Below, piece after piece: positions 26,887 through 35,248 of a stretch of DNA of 47,493 bases. The notes under the pieces were generated by a model, which saw only the letters and a program-made list of their open reading frames with translations, had not been told where the DNA came from and did no database searches. Position 1 is the stretch's first letter; every line of letters starts with the position of its first letter. A program made the position numbers and the translations under genes. This DNA is from UBA2767 sp964194535. GTDB lineage: Bacteria; Pseudomonadota; Alphaproteobacteria; Rhizobiales; Methyloligellaceae. The DNA is taken from the NCBI GenBank assembly GCA_964194535.1, contig CAXMMX010000114.1, positions 1 to 47,493 on the forward strand, given 5' to 3'.

Positions 26887-26897
26887 GTCCTGACCCT
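26887..26897 (+). repeat. Dispersed 11-mer GTCCTGACCCT, copy upstream of yebC
   Basis: Exact copy, 41 bases before the yebC ATG. It is preceded by CAGACTCATTATT, partly like a decayed opposing end (compare CAGGACTCA at 28281-28289). Confidence 0.6.
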
Positions 26898-27081
26898 GAA
26901 ACGCCCTTATTTCATGACGCCCCTTATAAGGACAGGGCAAATGAGAATCCAGTTTGAGCGGGAAACTGCCTGTCCGCAGCTTTCATGGTTAACAAAGCGT
27001 TTACCATCGCACACCTAGGCTCACTGCTTACGAAGCGCCCGGCCCCCATGGCCAATGGCGCATACCGCAAAGGAGACTGGC

Positions 27082-27417
27082 ATGGCGCGCGCATCGAAGG
27101 GGAAATCCTCACGCGAACTCATGAACAGGGTCAATGAGGCCACCGCTGCCGCCGCCGGTAATGCGCTGCGTCTGGCATCCGAAACGGGCAATGACGCTGG
27201 CGATGTCGCGAAAGTGGCGTCCATCGCGCAGCTGGCAAGCATGTGCGAGGAAGCCGCGGACCATATGGCAAAGGCCCAGACGACCATATTCGATGGCGTT
27301 GAGGGTGGTGAGGCCGCGATCGGGCATCTCGACGCGGCACTGCAATGCCTCAACCGGCTGGCCGATGAAGGCGAGCAGCGCCAGGCGACGCAAAACAGCG
27401 CCGCGAAAAGCGCCTGA
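27082..27417 (+). CDS. Hypothetical helical protein
   Basis: About 111 residues from an ATG at 27082 with AAAGGAGA seven bases upstream, a very good ribosome site. I do not recognise a family. The sequence is Ala-rich and helical throughout (ELMNRVNEATAAAAGNALRL, AQLASMCEEAADHMAKAQTT, AIGHLDAALQCLNRLADEGE), with two cysteines and no signal peptide, so a cytosolic helical bundle is likely. It is one of the few plus-strand genes in this half and converges with the phosphoesterase gene 15 bases on. Confidence 0.7.
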   Translation: MARASKGKSSRELMNRVNEATAAAAGNALRLASETGNDAGDVAKVASIAQLASMCEEAADHMAKAQTTIFDGVEGGEAAIGHLDAALQCLNRLADEGEQRQATQNSAAKSA

Positions 27418-27432
27418 GCCGCAGCACCCGAT

Positions 27433-28257
27433 CTAATCTAACCAGATATCCGGCTCCACGGGGCGCAGCCGCCCGCCAATGCGGATTGGGCAGATCGCGC
27501 GCGCCAGACCGCTGGCGTCGTCGATCTCGACCGCAACTCCGCACAAGGTCGCCTCGCCTTTTGCCGGTTCGAAACGGCTACCTGATATGCGCGTCATGAA
27601 CCGGTTGAGCGGTTCTTCCTTGTCCATGCCCAACACCGAATCATAATCGCCGCTCATGCCGGCATCGGAGATATAGGCCGTGCCGCCGGAAAGGATCTGG
27701 TCATCCGCGGTCGGCACATGGGTGTGCGTGCCGACCAGAAAAGAGACGCGGCCATCGACGAAATGCGCCATGGCCTGCTTTTCCGACGTGGCCTCGGCGT
27801 GAAAGTCGATGACGATGGCATCGGCGCCCTCGCCCAACCCGCAGGCCTCGAGTTCCTTTTCAACCCCGCGAAACGGGCAATCGAAATCGCTCATAAAGAC
27901 GCGCCCCATGGGATTGATCACCAGCACGTCCGCGCCATTGGCCGCCTTGAACAGGCCCGCACCGCGCCCCGGCGTGCCTTCAGGAAAATTCAGCGGGCGC
28001 AGCATGCGCTCCTGGCGTTCGATGAATATGAGCGCCTCGCGCTGGTCCCAGACGTGATTTCCGGTGGTAACCACATCGGCACCTGCATCGAGGAATGACT
28101 GGCATATCTCTTCGGTAATGCCGAACCCGCCGGCGGCATTTTCTCCGTTGAGAATCACGAAGTCGGCCTTGCAACGCTCACGCAAGCCCGGCAGTTCCGC
28201 CTCCACGACCTTGCGCCCGGACCTCCCCACCACGTCACCAACAAATAACAAACGCAT
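27433..28257 (-). CDS. YmdB-type metallophosphoesterase (TIGR00282 family)
   Basis: 274 residues beginning MRLLFVGDVVGRSGRKVVE with the metal-binding motifs GDVVG, LNGENAAGG, TTGNHVWDQRE, DFHAEATSEKQA and VGTHTHVPTAD. Members hydrolyse 2',3'-cyclic nucleotides in the species studied (YmdB of Bacillus); the substrate here is unknown. Often found near yebC or ygfA in alphaproteobacteria. It is followed upstream by a mobile-type repeat. Confidence 0.93.
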   Translation of the reverse strand: MRLLFVGDVVGRSGRKVVEAELPGLRERCKADFVILNGENAAGGFGITEEICQSFLDAGADVVTTGNHVWDQREALIFIERQERMLRPLNFPEGTPGRGAGLFKAANGADVLVINPMGRVFMSDFDCPFRGVEKELEACGLGEGADAIVIDFHAEATSEKQAMAHFVDGRVSFLVGTHTHVPTADDQILSGGTAYISDAGMSGDYDSVLGMDKEEPLNRFMTRISGSRFEPAKGEATLCGVAVEIDDASGLARAICPIRIGGRLRPVEPDIWLD

Positions 28258-28273
28258 GAATTACCTTTCAATC

Positions 28274-28544
28274 TTAGGGTCAGGACTCACTAGAGGCATC
28301 CATTGTGCGAGGCGGATTTTGCCACTGAGAAGACAGAAAGGCGCAGGTAACCTGCCCGGTTTTCAAGCCTTTCTAACGCACTCAGTGGCAAAATCCGCCT
28401 CGCCCGAAGGGTTTGGTCGTGACGGCCCGCCTCCAGTCAAACAATGCTCGAAAAGGCAATAAGCTTGATCTTGCGCTTGTTTGCCTGCATTCGAACCCTC
28501 CTGACCAAACACAATTGCATGCCACTAATAAGTCCTGACCCTAA
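28274..28544. mobile_element. 271-bp MITE-like element with 14-bp terminal inverted repeats
   Basis: TTAGGGTCAGGACT at 28274-28287 and its exact reverse complement at 28531-28544 bound the element. It has no credible coding sequence. Inside lies a long nested hairpin (28307-28403). Its right end supplies the last codons and the TAG stop of the cyclo-ligase gene. No clear target duplication is visible. The 11-base core of the ends recurs alone at 14243, 26887 and 42961. Confidence 0.7.
28307..28403. repeat. Nested inverted repeat with perfect 23-bp arms
   Basis: 28307-28329 and 28381-28403 are exact reverse complements. Inside them AGAAAGGC (28335-28342) pairs with GCCTTTCT (28367-28374), and GCAGGT pairs with ACCTGC within that loop, so one long cruciform or RNA hairpin is possible. 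Confidence 0.9.
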
Positions 28545-29118
28545 TGGGTCCCGAGGGCGTCAGGACCCAATCCAGCGGTTCGTCATACGCGCCGCGGGGC
28601 ACGGCCTCAAGGCGTTGTTCGTCAAATGCGATGCCGATTGCGGTGACGCTACCCTTCGCGCGCAGCCCGGCAAGGGTACGGTCATAAAAGCCCGCGCCAT
28701 AGCCAAGGCGAAACCCGTCCATATCGAATGCGAGCAACGGCACCAGCAGAATTTCGGGCGTCAGCACCGTTGCATCTTCTCCTGGAACAGGCACGCTGAA
28801 TGCACCGGACTTGAGTGGAGCCCCCGGTTCCCACGCTCTGAATATCAGTGGTGCGCCCTTAACCTCGATAATCGGCAGGGCAATGGGATGTCCGCTTGCG
28901 GCAAGCGTCTCCAGCAGAGGCAGGGGGCTAAGCTCATCGCGGATGGCGGCATACCCCGAGACAACAGCGCCCGGTGGGGGAGACGCAAACGCGATGCCTG
29001 TTTGCGCCAGCGCCTGTGCGCCAGCTTCGCGCTGTTCGGCGCTCAGGGCGCTTCGCCGCCGCGCCATATCCGGGCGCAGGGCGTGCTTGGCCGCATCGAT
29101 TGGGTTTTGTGTCGTCAT
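28525..29118 (-). CDS. ygfA: 5-formyltetrahydrofolate cyclo-ligase
   Basis: Converts 5-formyl-THF to 5,10-methenyl-THF with ATP. About 197 residues: basic N-terminus (ARRRSALSAEQRE), GAVVSGYAAIRDELSPLPLL, and the signature RLGYGAGFYDRTLAGLR with AIGIAFDEQRLEAVP. ATG at 29118 preferred over the TTG at 29157. Located next to zapA and 6S RNA as in many proteobacteria. The last codons (IRVRTY) and stop are encoded by the end of the repeat at 28274-28544, so the C-terminus is not ancestral. Confidence 0.93.
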   Translation of the reverse strand: MTTQNPIDAAKHALRPDMARRRSALSAEQREAGAQALAQTGIAFASPPPGAVVSGYAAIRDELSPLPLLETLAASGHPIALPIIEVKGAPLIFRAWEPGAPLKSGAFSVPVPGEDATVLTPEILLVPLLAFDMDGFRLGYGAGFYDRTLAGLRAKGSVTAIGIAFDEQRLEAVPRGAYDEPLDWVLTPSGPIRVRTY

Positions 29119-29169
29119 GAGTGGCAATGGGGTGGCTGCGCGGGAGAAATAATGCAAGGCCGCGAAAGC

Positions 29170-29345
29170 CGTTGGAGTTTTAAACCCTCGTGGTCCCTAC
29201 GGTAAGTAGGTGGGCGCCGAATGAAAGGAACCACGGTTCCAGCCAGTGTCAGCTCCCGAAAGGATCGTATAGGCCCCGGGGAATACATCTCCTGACGCGC
29301 TCCGCAGCCCTGCCAGTCGCAATGTAGGGAACAATCGTTAAAAGT
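29170..29345 (-). ncRNA. ssrS: 6S RNA (regulator of sigma-70 RNA polymerase)
   Basis: Between zapA and ygfA on the same strand, the usual site. On the minus strand TTCCCTAC near the 5' end (about 29323-29330) can pair with GTAGGGA near the 3' end (about 29195-29201), and the 3' segment GGACCACGAGGGTTTAAAAC followed by TCCAACGGC resembles alphaproteobacterial 6S RNAs. Ends are approximate. A covariance search with the 6S models would settle this. Confidence 0.8.
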
Positions 29346-29401
29346 CTAGGGCGTTATCGAAGTGTTCCAGGCCGCCCGCTCCAGGTATTTTCAAAACCGC
29401 T

Positions 29402-29749
29402 TTAGGCCCCGCCCCCGTCATCCAATGCCGCGCTCAGCACCTCGATACGCTCTGCGGCAGCGGAAATCTGATCGGCAACCTCGGACTCGGCTGATTTTTT
29501 GAGATCCTCCGCCGAAGCCTGTTCAGACTTTGCTTTGGCCAGCTTCTTTTTCGCTTCGCTAAGATCGTCGGCAATCATCAGTGCGGTCATCAGCAGCAGA
29601 CGGTCGTCCCCAACCTGGCCAAATTTCTTCTGCAGAGAATTGAGCCGGTCGCTGACCTGTTCCGACAGCGCAAGCAGGTGCTTCTCCTCGCCATCGCCGC
29701 ACTCAAGCCTATATGTCCGTCCATTGAGTGTAATAGCAACTTCAGCCAT
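29402..29749 (-). CDS. zapA: Cell division protein ZapA
   Basis: FtsZ-bundling protein, 115 residues. N-terminal VAITLNGRTYRLECGDGEEK, then HLLALSEQVSDRLNSLQKKF and a long C-terminal coiled coil (DDLSEAKKKLAKAKSEQASA). ATG at 29749 with GGGGAGG just upstream. Overlaps nothing; the DUF4164-type gene precedes it by 29 bases and 6S RNA follows. Confidence 0.93.
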   Translation of the reverse strand: MAEVAITLNGRTYRLECGDGEEKHLLALSEQVSDRLNSLQKKFGQVGDDRLLLMTALMIADDLSEAKKKLAKAKSEQASAEDLKKSAESEVADQISAAAERIEVLSAALDDGGGA

Positions 29750-29778
29750 GCCTCCCCTTTCCCAAGCAAAAGCCTTTC

Positions 29779-30033
29779 TCAATCGCCAGGCAGCATTTCC
29801 CTGACTGAACCTACAATCGTGTCTATGCGCTGCGACACTGCTTCATTAGCGGCAGTCAGTTTTTCGCTCCGCTGGAGTTCCGCATCAAGGCTCGCCTTAA
29901 GCGATTCAACCTGTTCTTTCAATGATTCGACAGTCAGATCATTATGCCTCTTGGCGGCGACCGCGTCCTCCATGGCCTTTAATGCGGTCGTGAGCCGCTC
30001 TGTCACGTCTTTCAGTTCGCTGGAGTTACCCAT
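29779..30033 (-). CDS. DUF4164-type coiled-coil protein
   Basis: 84 residues, almost wholly coiled coil (DVTERLTTALKAMEDAVAAK, ESLKEQVESLKASLDAELQR, QRIDTIVGSVREMLPGD). A small protein of this kind regularly precedes zapA in alphaproteobacteria, and a division role is inferred from that alone. It starts divergently from gap with a 287-bp gene-free region between them. Confidence 0.8.
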   Translation of the reverse strand: MGNSSELKDVTERLTTALKAMEDAVAAKRHNDLTVESLKEQVESLKASLDAELQRSEKLTAANEAVSQRIDTIVGSVREMLPGD

Positions 30034-30204
30034 ATACGTCCACTCTTAATGTGTTCACGCACGGTTGAACTATAGACAGTTGTCGAACATTGCGACTGTG
30101 CGGTCTCATGTGAAACATTATGCGTCAGCCAATTGAAGCGTCAACTGTTTGAAAAAATATGCTCTCGTATTTGACGAAATTAGTTCGTGAACACCGCCTT
30201 TCAT

Positions 30205-30237
30205 TTGACTCGGCCCTGACATGCCATCATTAAGGCG
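30205..30237 (+). promoter_or_regulatory. Candidate promoter upstream of gap
   Basis: TTGACT at 30205-30210 and CATTAA 17 bases on fit a sigma-70-type pair loosely; the next 80 bases include a GGCGCG / CGCGCC hairpin (about 30263-30287) before the ATG. Weak evidence. Confidence 0.25.
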
Positions 30238-30320
30238 TGATTCTGCAAGAATTGCAGGGATGGCGCGCGTCGGAAAAATACGCGCCGGGATGCAAATTAC
30301 ACACCGGTGGAGTGTAAATT

Positions 30321-31328
30321 ATGGCAATTCGGGTTGCAATTAACGGTTTTGGCCGAATCGGTCGCAATGTTCTTCGGGCAATCGCAGAGTCCGAACGCAC
30401 CGATATCGAGGTCGTGGCGATCAATGATCTGGGACCCGTGGAGACAAATGCACATTTGCTGCGCTTTGATTCCGTCCATGGCCGTTATCCCGGCGAGGTA
30501 ATAGTCGATGGCGACACCATCGATGTGGGATCGGGGCCCATCAAGGTGACGGCGGTACGCGACCCGAAGGAATTGCCGCACAAGGAGCTGGGCGTCGACA
30601 TCGCGCTCGAATGTACCGGCATCTTCGCATCGAAAGAAAAAGCATCAGCCCATCTCGAGGCCGGCGCAAAACGCGTACTCATCTCCGCCCCGGCCAGCGG
30701 CGCGGACCTCACGGTTGTTTACGGCGTCAATCACGACAAGCTTGAAGACAGCCACAGGGTTGTCTCCAATGCGTCCTGCACCACCAATTGCCTCGCACCG
30801 GTGGCCCAGGTGCTGAATGACGCCATCGGTATCGAGAAGGGCTTCATGACGACAATCCATGCCTATACCGGCGACCAGCCGACCCTCGACACCATGCATA
30901 ATGATCTCTACCGGGGCCGTTCAGCAGCGCTTTCCATGATCCCGACTTCAACCGGGGCGGCAAAGGCGGTGGGCCTCGTACTGCCTGAACTCGATGGTAA
31001 ACTTGACGGCGTGTCGATCCGCGTGCCGACGCCCAATGTCTCGGTCATAGACCTGAAATTTGTCGCCAAGCGCAAGACCACGGTCGAGGAGATCAACGAA
31101 GCGGTAACCCGTGCCGCCTCGCAGCAGCTCAAGGGCATTCTCGGCACCACGGACCAGCCCAACGTCTCCATAGACTTCAACCATGACCCGCGCTCATCCA
31201 TTTTCCATCTGGATCAGACCAAGGTGATCGATGGCACGCTGGTGCGCGTCATGAGTTGGTATGACAATGAGTGGGGCTTTTCCAACCGCATGGGTGACAC
31301 GGCGGTCGCCATGGGCAAGCTCGGCTAG
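30321..31328 (+). CDS. gap: Glyceraldehyde-3-phosphate dehydrogenase
   Basis: NAD-dependent glycolytic enzyme, 335 residues: INGFGRIGRNVLRAI for NAD binding, catalytic cysteine in SNASCTTNCLAPVAQVL (near residue 153), TGAAKAVGLVLPEL and WYDNEWGFSNRM. ATG at 30321 with GGTGGAG upstream. Followed after 15 bases by an amidase gene, so it leads an unusual run: gap, amidase, split TPP decarboxylase. Confidence 0.98.
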   Translation: MAIRVAINGFGRIGRNVLRAIAESERTDIEVVAINDLGPVETNAHLLRFDSVHGRYPGEVIVDGDTIDVGSGPIKVTAVRDPKELPHKELGVDIALECTGIFASKEKASAHLEAGAKRVLISAPASGADLTVVYGVNHDKLEDSHRVVSNASCTTNCLAPVAQVLNDAIGIEKGFMTTIHAYTGDQPTLDTMHNDLYRGRSAALSMIPTSTGAAKAVGLVLPELDGKLDGVSIRVPTPNVSVIDLKFVAKRKTTVEEINEAVTRAASQQLKGILGTTDQPNVSIDFNHDPRSSIFHLDQTKVIDGTLVRVMSWYDNEWGFSNRMGDTAVAMGKLG

Positions 31329-31343
31329 AACGGAGCCGCAACC

Positions 31344-32750
31344 GTGGGCAGCCGCTGGATTGACAAGCCACTCGCAGAACTGGGTCAGGCGCTGCGTTCC
31401 GGCGAAGTTCTGGCGCTTGATCTTTTTGAGCAAGCCCGGGAGGCCCATGAAAATTTTGGAGACGCACTCTGCGCCTACCGGATTTGGGACGAAGAGCACG
31501 CCCGCGCGCAAGCCGGGGACGCCGACGCCGCCTTCAGGGCCGGTGAAGATCATGGCCCCCTGCAAGGCATACCAGTCTCGGTGAAGGACCTGTTCGGGCT
31601 CGATTATCTCGACACCTTTGCCGGATCGCCAAAAGCGCTGCCAGACAAGTGGACCAACGAAGGCCCGTTCATCACCGCCATACGCAAGCAAATGCCCGTC
31701 ATTACCGGCAAGACCCACATGGTCGAATTTGCATTCGGCGGGCTTGGCGCCAATGCCCATTGGCCGATACCTCGCAATCCGTGGGACGCGGCCGATCACC
31801 GTGTCGCCGGGGGATCAAGTTCGGGCGCGGGCGTCAGTCTCATCGAAGGATCGGCTCTTGTGGCGTTTGGCACGGACACCGCCGGTTCGGTCCGCGTGCC
31901 GGCGAGCGTGACCGGCACCGTGGGTGTGAAAGTCACCGCCGGGCGCTGGCCGATCGAGGGCATCGTGCCACTCAGCCCGACACTCGATACACCGGGCATT
32001 CTCACGCGTTCGGTCGGCGATGCGGCACTGGTGTTTGAATTGATCGACGCCCATTGCGCAAGACGCAGCACGAAACCGGCGGTACCGGCTGCCGATCTGA
32101 GCAACTTGCGCGCCGGCATCGTCGAGCGTCATTTCTGGGGCGAATGCGATGATGATATTGCCGCAGCCGTCCGCCAGTCAGTTGGCGAACTTGAAGCCGC
32201 GGGAATGCAAATTATACCAATCGATATCCCTGAAACGGACGAAGCGTTTGATTTGTTCCGTCAGGGAAGCGTTGTGTCATCCGAGTTGCGCGCCTTTCTT
32301 GACGATGAGTTGCCCGGCTGGCTGGAGGTCGCCGACCCCAACATCGCCTTCAGGATGTCGAGCGCACTCGATCTTGACGCTGAGGAAATTCAGCAGCGGC
32401 GCATACGCATGGACAAAATCGCAAAGTCCGCCAATTCAAGACTGCAGGATGTGGATATTGTGATTTCGCCGACGGTGCCCATCACAGTGCCGAAACTTGC
32501 AGATATCGCAGAACAAAAAGCCTATAGCCGGGCAAATCTTTCGGTGTTGCAAAACACCTGTATTGCCAATCTGCTTAAGCTTTGCGCCATTACGCTCCCC
32601 GTAGCGCTTGATGGTAAGGGCATGCCGGTCGGGCTACAGTGCCTCGCTCCGGCCAACGGGGAAGATCGCTTGCTCGGGGCCGCGCTGGCTATTGAACGCA
32701 AGCTCGGCACGGGCCGCGAGCGGCTTGGCAAACCGCCGCTTGCCGCTTGA
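31344..32750 (+). CDS. Amidase signature family hydrolase
   Basis: 468 residues from a GTG start 15 bases after gap. The catalytic triad can be read: Lys in PVSVKDLFGL, the cis-Ser in VAGGSSSGAGVSL and the nucleophile Ser in FGTDTAGSVRVPA. The rest fits the GatA/amidase fold. Substrate unknown; GatA is unlikely because gatB/gatC are absent and the glutaminyl-transfer features are missing. Position between gap and a ComDE-type decarboxylase suggests a linked carboxylate or amide pathway. Confidence 0.92.
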   Translation: MGSRWIDKPLAELGQALRSGEVLALDLFEQAREAHENFGDALCAYRIWDEEHARAQAGDADAAFRAGEDHGPLQGIPVSVKDLFGLDYLDTFAGSPKALPDKWTNEGPFITAIRKQMPVITGKTHMVEFAFGGLGANAHWPIPRNPWDAADHRVAGGSSSGAGVSLIEGSALVAFGTDTAGSVRVPASVTGTVGVKVTAGRWPIEGIVPLSPTLDTPGILTRSVGDAALVFELIDAHCARRSTKPAVPAADLSNLRAGIVERHFWGECDDDIAAAVRQSVGELEAAGMQIIPIDIPETDEAFDLFRQGSVVSSELRAFLDDELPGWLEVADPNIAFRMSSALDLDAEEIQQRRIRMDKIAKSANSRLQDVDIVISPTVPITVPKLADIAEQKAYSRANLSVLQNTCIANLLKLCAITLPVALDGKGMPVGLQCLAPANGEDRLLGAALAIERKLGTGRERLGKPPLAA

Positions 32751-32794
32751 TCTGGTGCAATGAAGAACCAGGGTGAAACGCGTAAGGAATGGCG

Positions 32795-33334
32795 ATGGCG
32801 TTGAGCAAGGCTGAACAGAACGAAACGGCGCGCGGCTGGCAGCACGATGTTTACGACGTTCTGCGGGCGCATGATGTCACGCAATTCTCCTATGTGCCCG
32901 ACGCCGGACACGCGGTCCTGATTGATTTGAGCATTGCCGACGCCCACGTCCATTCGATTGCGCTGACAACGGAAGAAGAAGGCGTTGCCCTAGCGGCCGG
33001 CGCCAATCTTGGCGATGCCCGCGCTGTGCTGATGATGCAGAGCAGCGGGGTTGGCAACTGCATCAATTTTCTCTCGCTCATGAAGGGCGGCAAATTCCCC
33101 CTGCTGACACTCGTTTCCATGCGCGGGGAATATGGCGAAGGGAACCCTTGGCAGGTGCCCATGGGACAGGCCGTCCGCCCGGTTCTTGAGGCAATGGGTG
33201 TCATCTGCATGGATGTGTGCGCCCCGGACGAAGCCGTCCCCACGGTCGAGGCCGCCGCGACGATGGCTTACAAGGCGAACAATGCGGTAGCGGTCATTCT
33301 GACCCAGAAGCTGCTTGGCGCGAAGGCTTTCTAG
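32795..33334 (+). CDS. TPP-dependent decarboxylase, alpha (PYR) subunit, ComD-like
   Basis: 179 residues forming only the pyrimidine-binding half of a thiamine-diphosphate enzyme. TTEEEGVALAAGANLGD holds the cofactor-activating Glu; QSSGVGNCINFLSLMKGGKF and MRGEYGEGNPWQVPMGQAVR match sulfopyruvate or phosphonopyruvate decarboxylase alpha chains. The ATG at 32795 has AAGGA six bases before it and is preferred to 32789. The partner subunit follows after three bases. Confidence 0.88.
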   Translation: MALSKAEQNETARGWQHDVYDVLRAHDVTQFSYVPDAGHAVLIDLSIADAHVHSIALTTEEEGVALAAGANLGDARAVLMMQSSGVGNCINFLSLMKGGKFPLLTLVSMRGEYGEGNPWQVPMGQAVRPVLEAMGVICMDVCAPDEAVPTVEAAATMAYKANNAVAVILTQKLLGAKAF

Positions 33335-33337
33335 AGT

Positions 33338-33949
33338 ATGGCTGACAGCAAACCCACATCGCCCGCCCCGATATTCGAAATGGACCGCCGTAAAGCCGTC
33401 CCGGCGCTGATTGGCAATCATGAGGATTTCCTGATCGTGTCGGGCCTTGCCGGCACGTCGAAGGACATGGCCTCCCTCACCGGCGATGCGGCGAACCTTT
33501 TCACCATGGCGGGCGCCATGGGGGCCGCCACCGCCATGGGGCTCGGCCTGGCGCTGGCCCAGCCAGACAGGCGCGTGCTTGCGATTACCGGCGACGGGGA
33601 ATTGCTGATGAATGTGGGCACGCTCGCCACCATCTCGGTGCTCAACCCGTCGAATCTCTCCATCGTGTGCGTTGACAATGGCCATTATGGCGAGACGGGA
33701 TACCAGAAAAGCCATACCAGCCGGGGCGTCGACCTTGAGCAGATTGCCATTGGCGCCGGGATCAAGATGACCTGCACGATCGAGGACGAAGAAGATTTGG
33801 CCGCAGGTTCCCGGCTATTGCACGAGACCAATGGCACGTCCTTCGTGCTGCTGCGGGTAAGCCCGGAAGCGCCGCCGGCGGTCAAGCGTCTGCTGGAACC
33901 CGCCGCCGCCCGGACGCGCTTTCGTAACGCCCTGCTGGGGCAGCCCTGA
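33338..33949 (+). CDS. TPP-dependent decarboxylase, beta (PP) subunit, ComE-like
   Basis: 203 residues forming the diphosphate-binding half. The metal/TPP motif runs GDGELLMNVGTLATISVLNP to VDNGHYGETG. FTMAGAMGAATAMGLGLALA fits this family. Together with the upstream gene it makes a split 2-oxo acid decarboxylase; known relatives act on 3-sulfopyruvate or 3-phosphonopyruvate, but neither coenzyme M nor phosphonate genes are in view, so the substrate is open. Confidence 0.9.
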   Translation: MADSKPTSPAPIFEMDRRKAVPALIGNHEDFLIVSGLAGTSKDMASLTGDAANLFTMAGAMGAATAMGLGLALAQPDRRVLAITGDGELLMNVGTLATISVLNPSNLSIVCVDNGHYGETGYQKSHTSRGVDLEQIAIGAGIKMTCTIEDEEDLAAGSRLLHETNGTSFVLLRVSPEAPPAVKRLLEPAAARTRFRNALLGQP

Positions 33950-33994
33950 GGCAGCACCAAGAGGGCAAAGCCGCCTTCGTGAGTTCAACGGACA

Positions 33995-34025
33995 GCGGCA
34001 GTTTCCCCAATTTATCCACTGCCGC
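33995..34025. promoter_or_regulatory. Inverted repeat between the decarboxylase genes and fda
   Basis: GCGGCAGT (33995-34002) and ACTGCCGC (34018-34025) are exact reverse complements around 15 bases. No T-tract follows, and TTGACG is at 34029, so it may be an operator or structural element rather than an intrinsic terminator. Confidence 0.35.
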
Positions 34026-34104
34026 CCCTTGACGTGACGAATGTCAGGAGTAGGACTCTGCCCCAAGACAAAATGACAAGGAATTTGCAGGCAGGGAGCG
34101 GAAA

Positions 34105-35124
34105 ATGACGGCGCAACTGGAACAGATCGCACAAGCCATAGTGGCCGACGGCAAGGGCATTCTGGCAGCGGATGAAAGCACCGGAACCATCAAGAAACGG
34201 TTTGATTCAATCGGCGCGGAGTCGACCGAAGACAATCGCCGTGATTATCGCGAGATGCTGTTTCGCTCTACCGACGCCATGAAGACCTGTATTTCCGGCG
34301 TCATTCTCTATGATGAAACGCTCCGCCAGAATGGTAAAGACGGCACGCCGATCCCCAAGATCATATCGGACACGGGCGCCCTCCCCGGCATCAAGGTGGA
34401 CACGGGTGCGAAGGATCTCGCGGGCTGTGCGAACGAAAAGGTGACGGAAGGGCTCGATGGCCTGCGCGAGCGCTTTATGGAGTATTACGAGCTTGGCGCG
34501 CGCTTCGCGAAATGGCGCGCGGTCATCACCATCGGCGATCATATCCCGTCGCACACCTGCATCGAGACCAATGCCCATGCGCTGGCCCGGTATGCGGCGC
34601 TGGCGCAGGAAGCGGATATCGTGCCCATCGTCGAGCCGGAAGTGCTGATGGATGGCCCCCATGACCTGGAGCGCTGTTTCGAGGTGACGGAAGCCGCCCT
34701 GAACGCACTCTATGACGAACTCTATGCCCAGAAGGTCATTCTGGAAGGCACGATCCTGAAACCCAACATGGTTCTTTCAGGCACGGAATGCGGCACACAG
34801 GCGGGTGTGGAAGAGGTCGCCGAGCAAACGGTCAAGTGCCTCAAGCGCGCGGTGCCCTCCGCCGTCCCCGGCATCTGTTTCCTGTCCGGAGGGCAGTCGG
34901 ATGAAGACGCGACCGCCCATCTTTCCGCCATGAACGCGATGTTCGATTGCCCGTGGAAACTGTCATTCTCATATGGCCGCGCGCTGCAGGTGGCGGCGCT
35001 GAAGGCGTGGGAAGGGAGTGCGGAGAATGAGGCGGCTGCCCAGGCAGCCTTCTCACACCGGGCGAAAATGAACTCCCTCGCCGCAACGGGCGCGTGGAAA
35101 ACGGCGCTGGAACAGGCCGCCTGA
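34105..35124 (+). CDS. fda: Fructose-bisphosphate aldolase, class I
   Basis: Cleaves fructose-1,6-bisphosphate through a Schiff base. 339 residues of the eukaryote-like class I type: GILAADESTGTIKKRF, FMEYYELGARFAKWRAVITI, VPIVEPEVLMDG, the Schiff-base lysine in ILEGTILKPNMVLSG, and FLSGGQSDEDATAHLSAMN. ATG at 34105 with GGGAGCGG upstream. It is in the same direction as gap but separated by the amidase and decarboxylase genes. Confidence 0.97.
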   Translation: MTAQLEQIAQAIVADGKGILAADESTGTIKKRFDSIGAESTEDNRRDYREMLFRSTDAMKTCISGVILYDETLRQNGKDGTPIPKIISDTGALPGIKVDTGAKDLAGCANEKVTEGLDGLRERFMEYYELGARFAKWRAVITIGDHIPSHTCIETNAHALARYAALAQEADIVPIVEPEVLMDGPHDLERCFEVTEAALNALYDELYAQKVILEGTILKPNMVLSGTECGTQAGVEEVAEQTVKCLKRAVPSAVPGICFLSGGQSDEDATAHLSAMNAMFDCPWKLSFSYGRALQVAALKAWEGSAENEAAAQAAFSHRAKMNSLAATGAWKTALEQAA

Positions 35125-35166
35125 TCGCGGGTTCGTTTTTTACCTTCATTTGCCGGCATTTAAACT

Positions 35167-35209
35167 TTTTACCAGTGGCCTACCGTGTGGTAAGGGCTCT
35201 GTGGTAAAA
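35167..35209. promoter_or_regulatory. TTTTACCA / TGGTAAAA inverted repeat before thiE
   Basis: 35167-35174 and 35202-35209 are exact reverse complements, with a further TGGTAAG between them. An operator is possible; no regulator is identified. Confidence 0.3.
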
Positions 35210-35248
35210 TGGACTCTTCCGACATCTGATATCTCGCGAGTCGCCCCC

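Noticed and set aside
28274..28544. CRISPR-like repeat array
   Set aside because: Only inverted arms are present, without regularly spaced direct repeats. No CRISPR array is seen in the window.
31344..32750. GatA of the tRNA amidotransferase
   Set aside because: No gatB or gatC nearby and the context is gap plus a TPP decarboxylase; a general amidase is the safer call.
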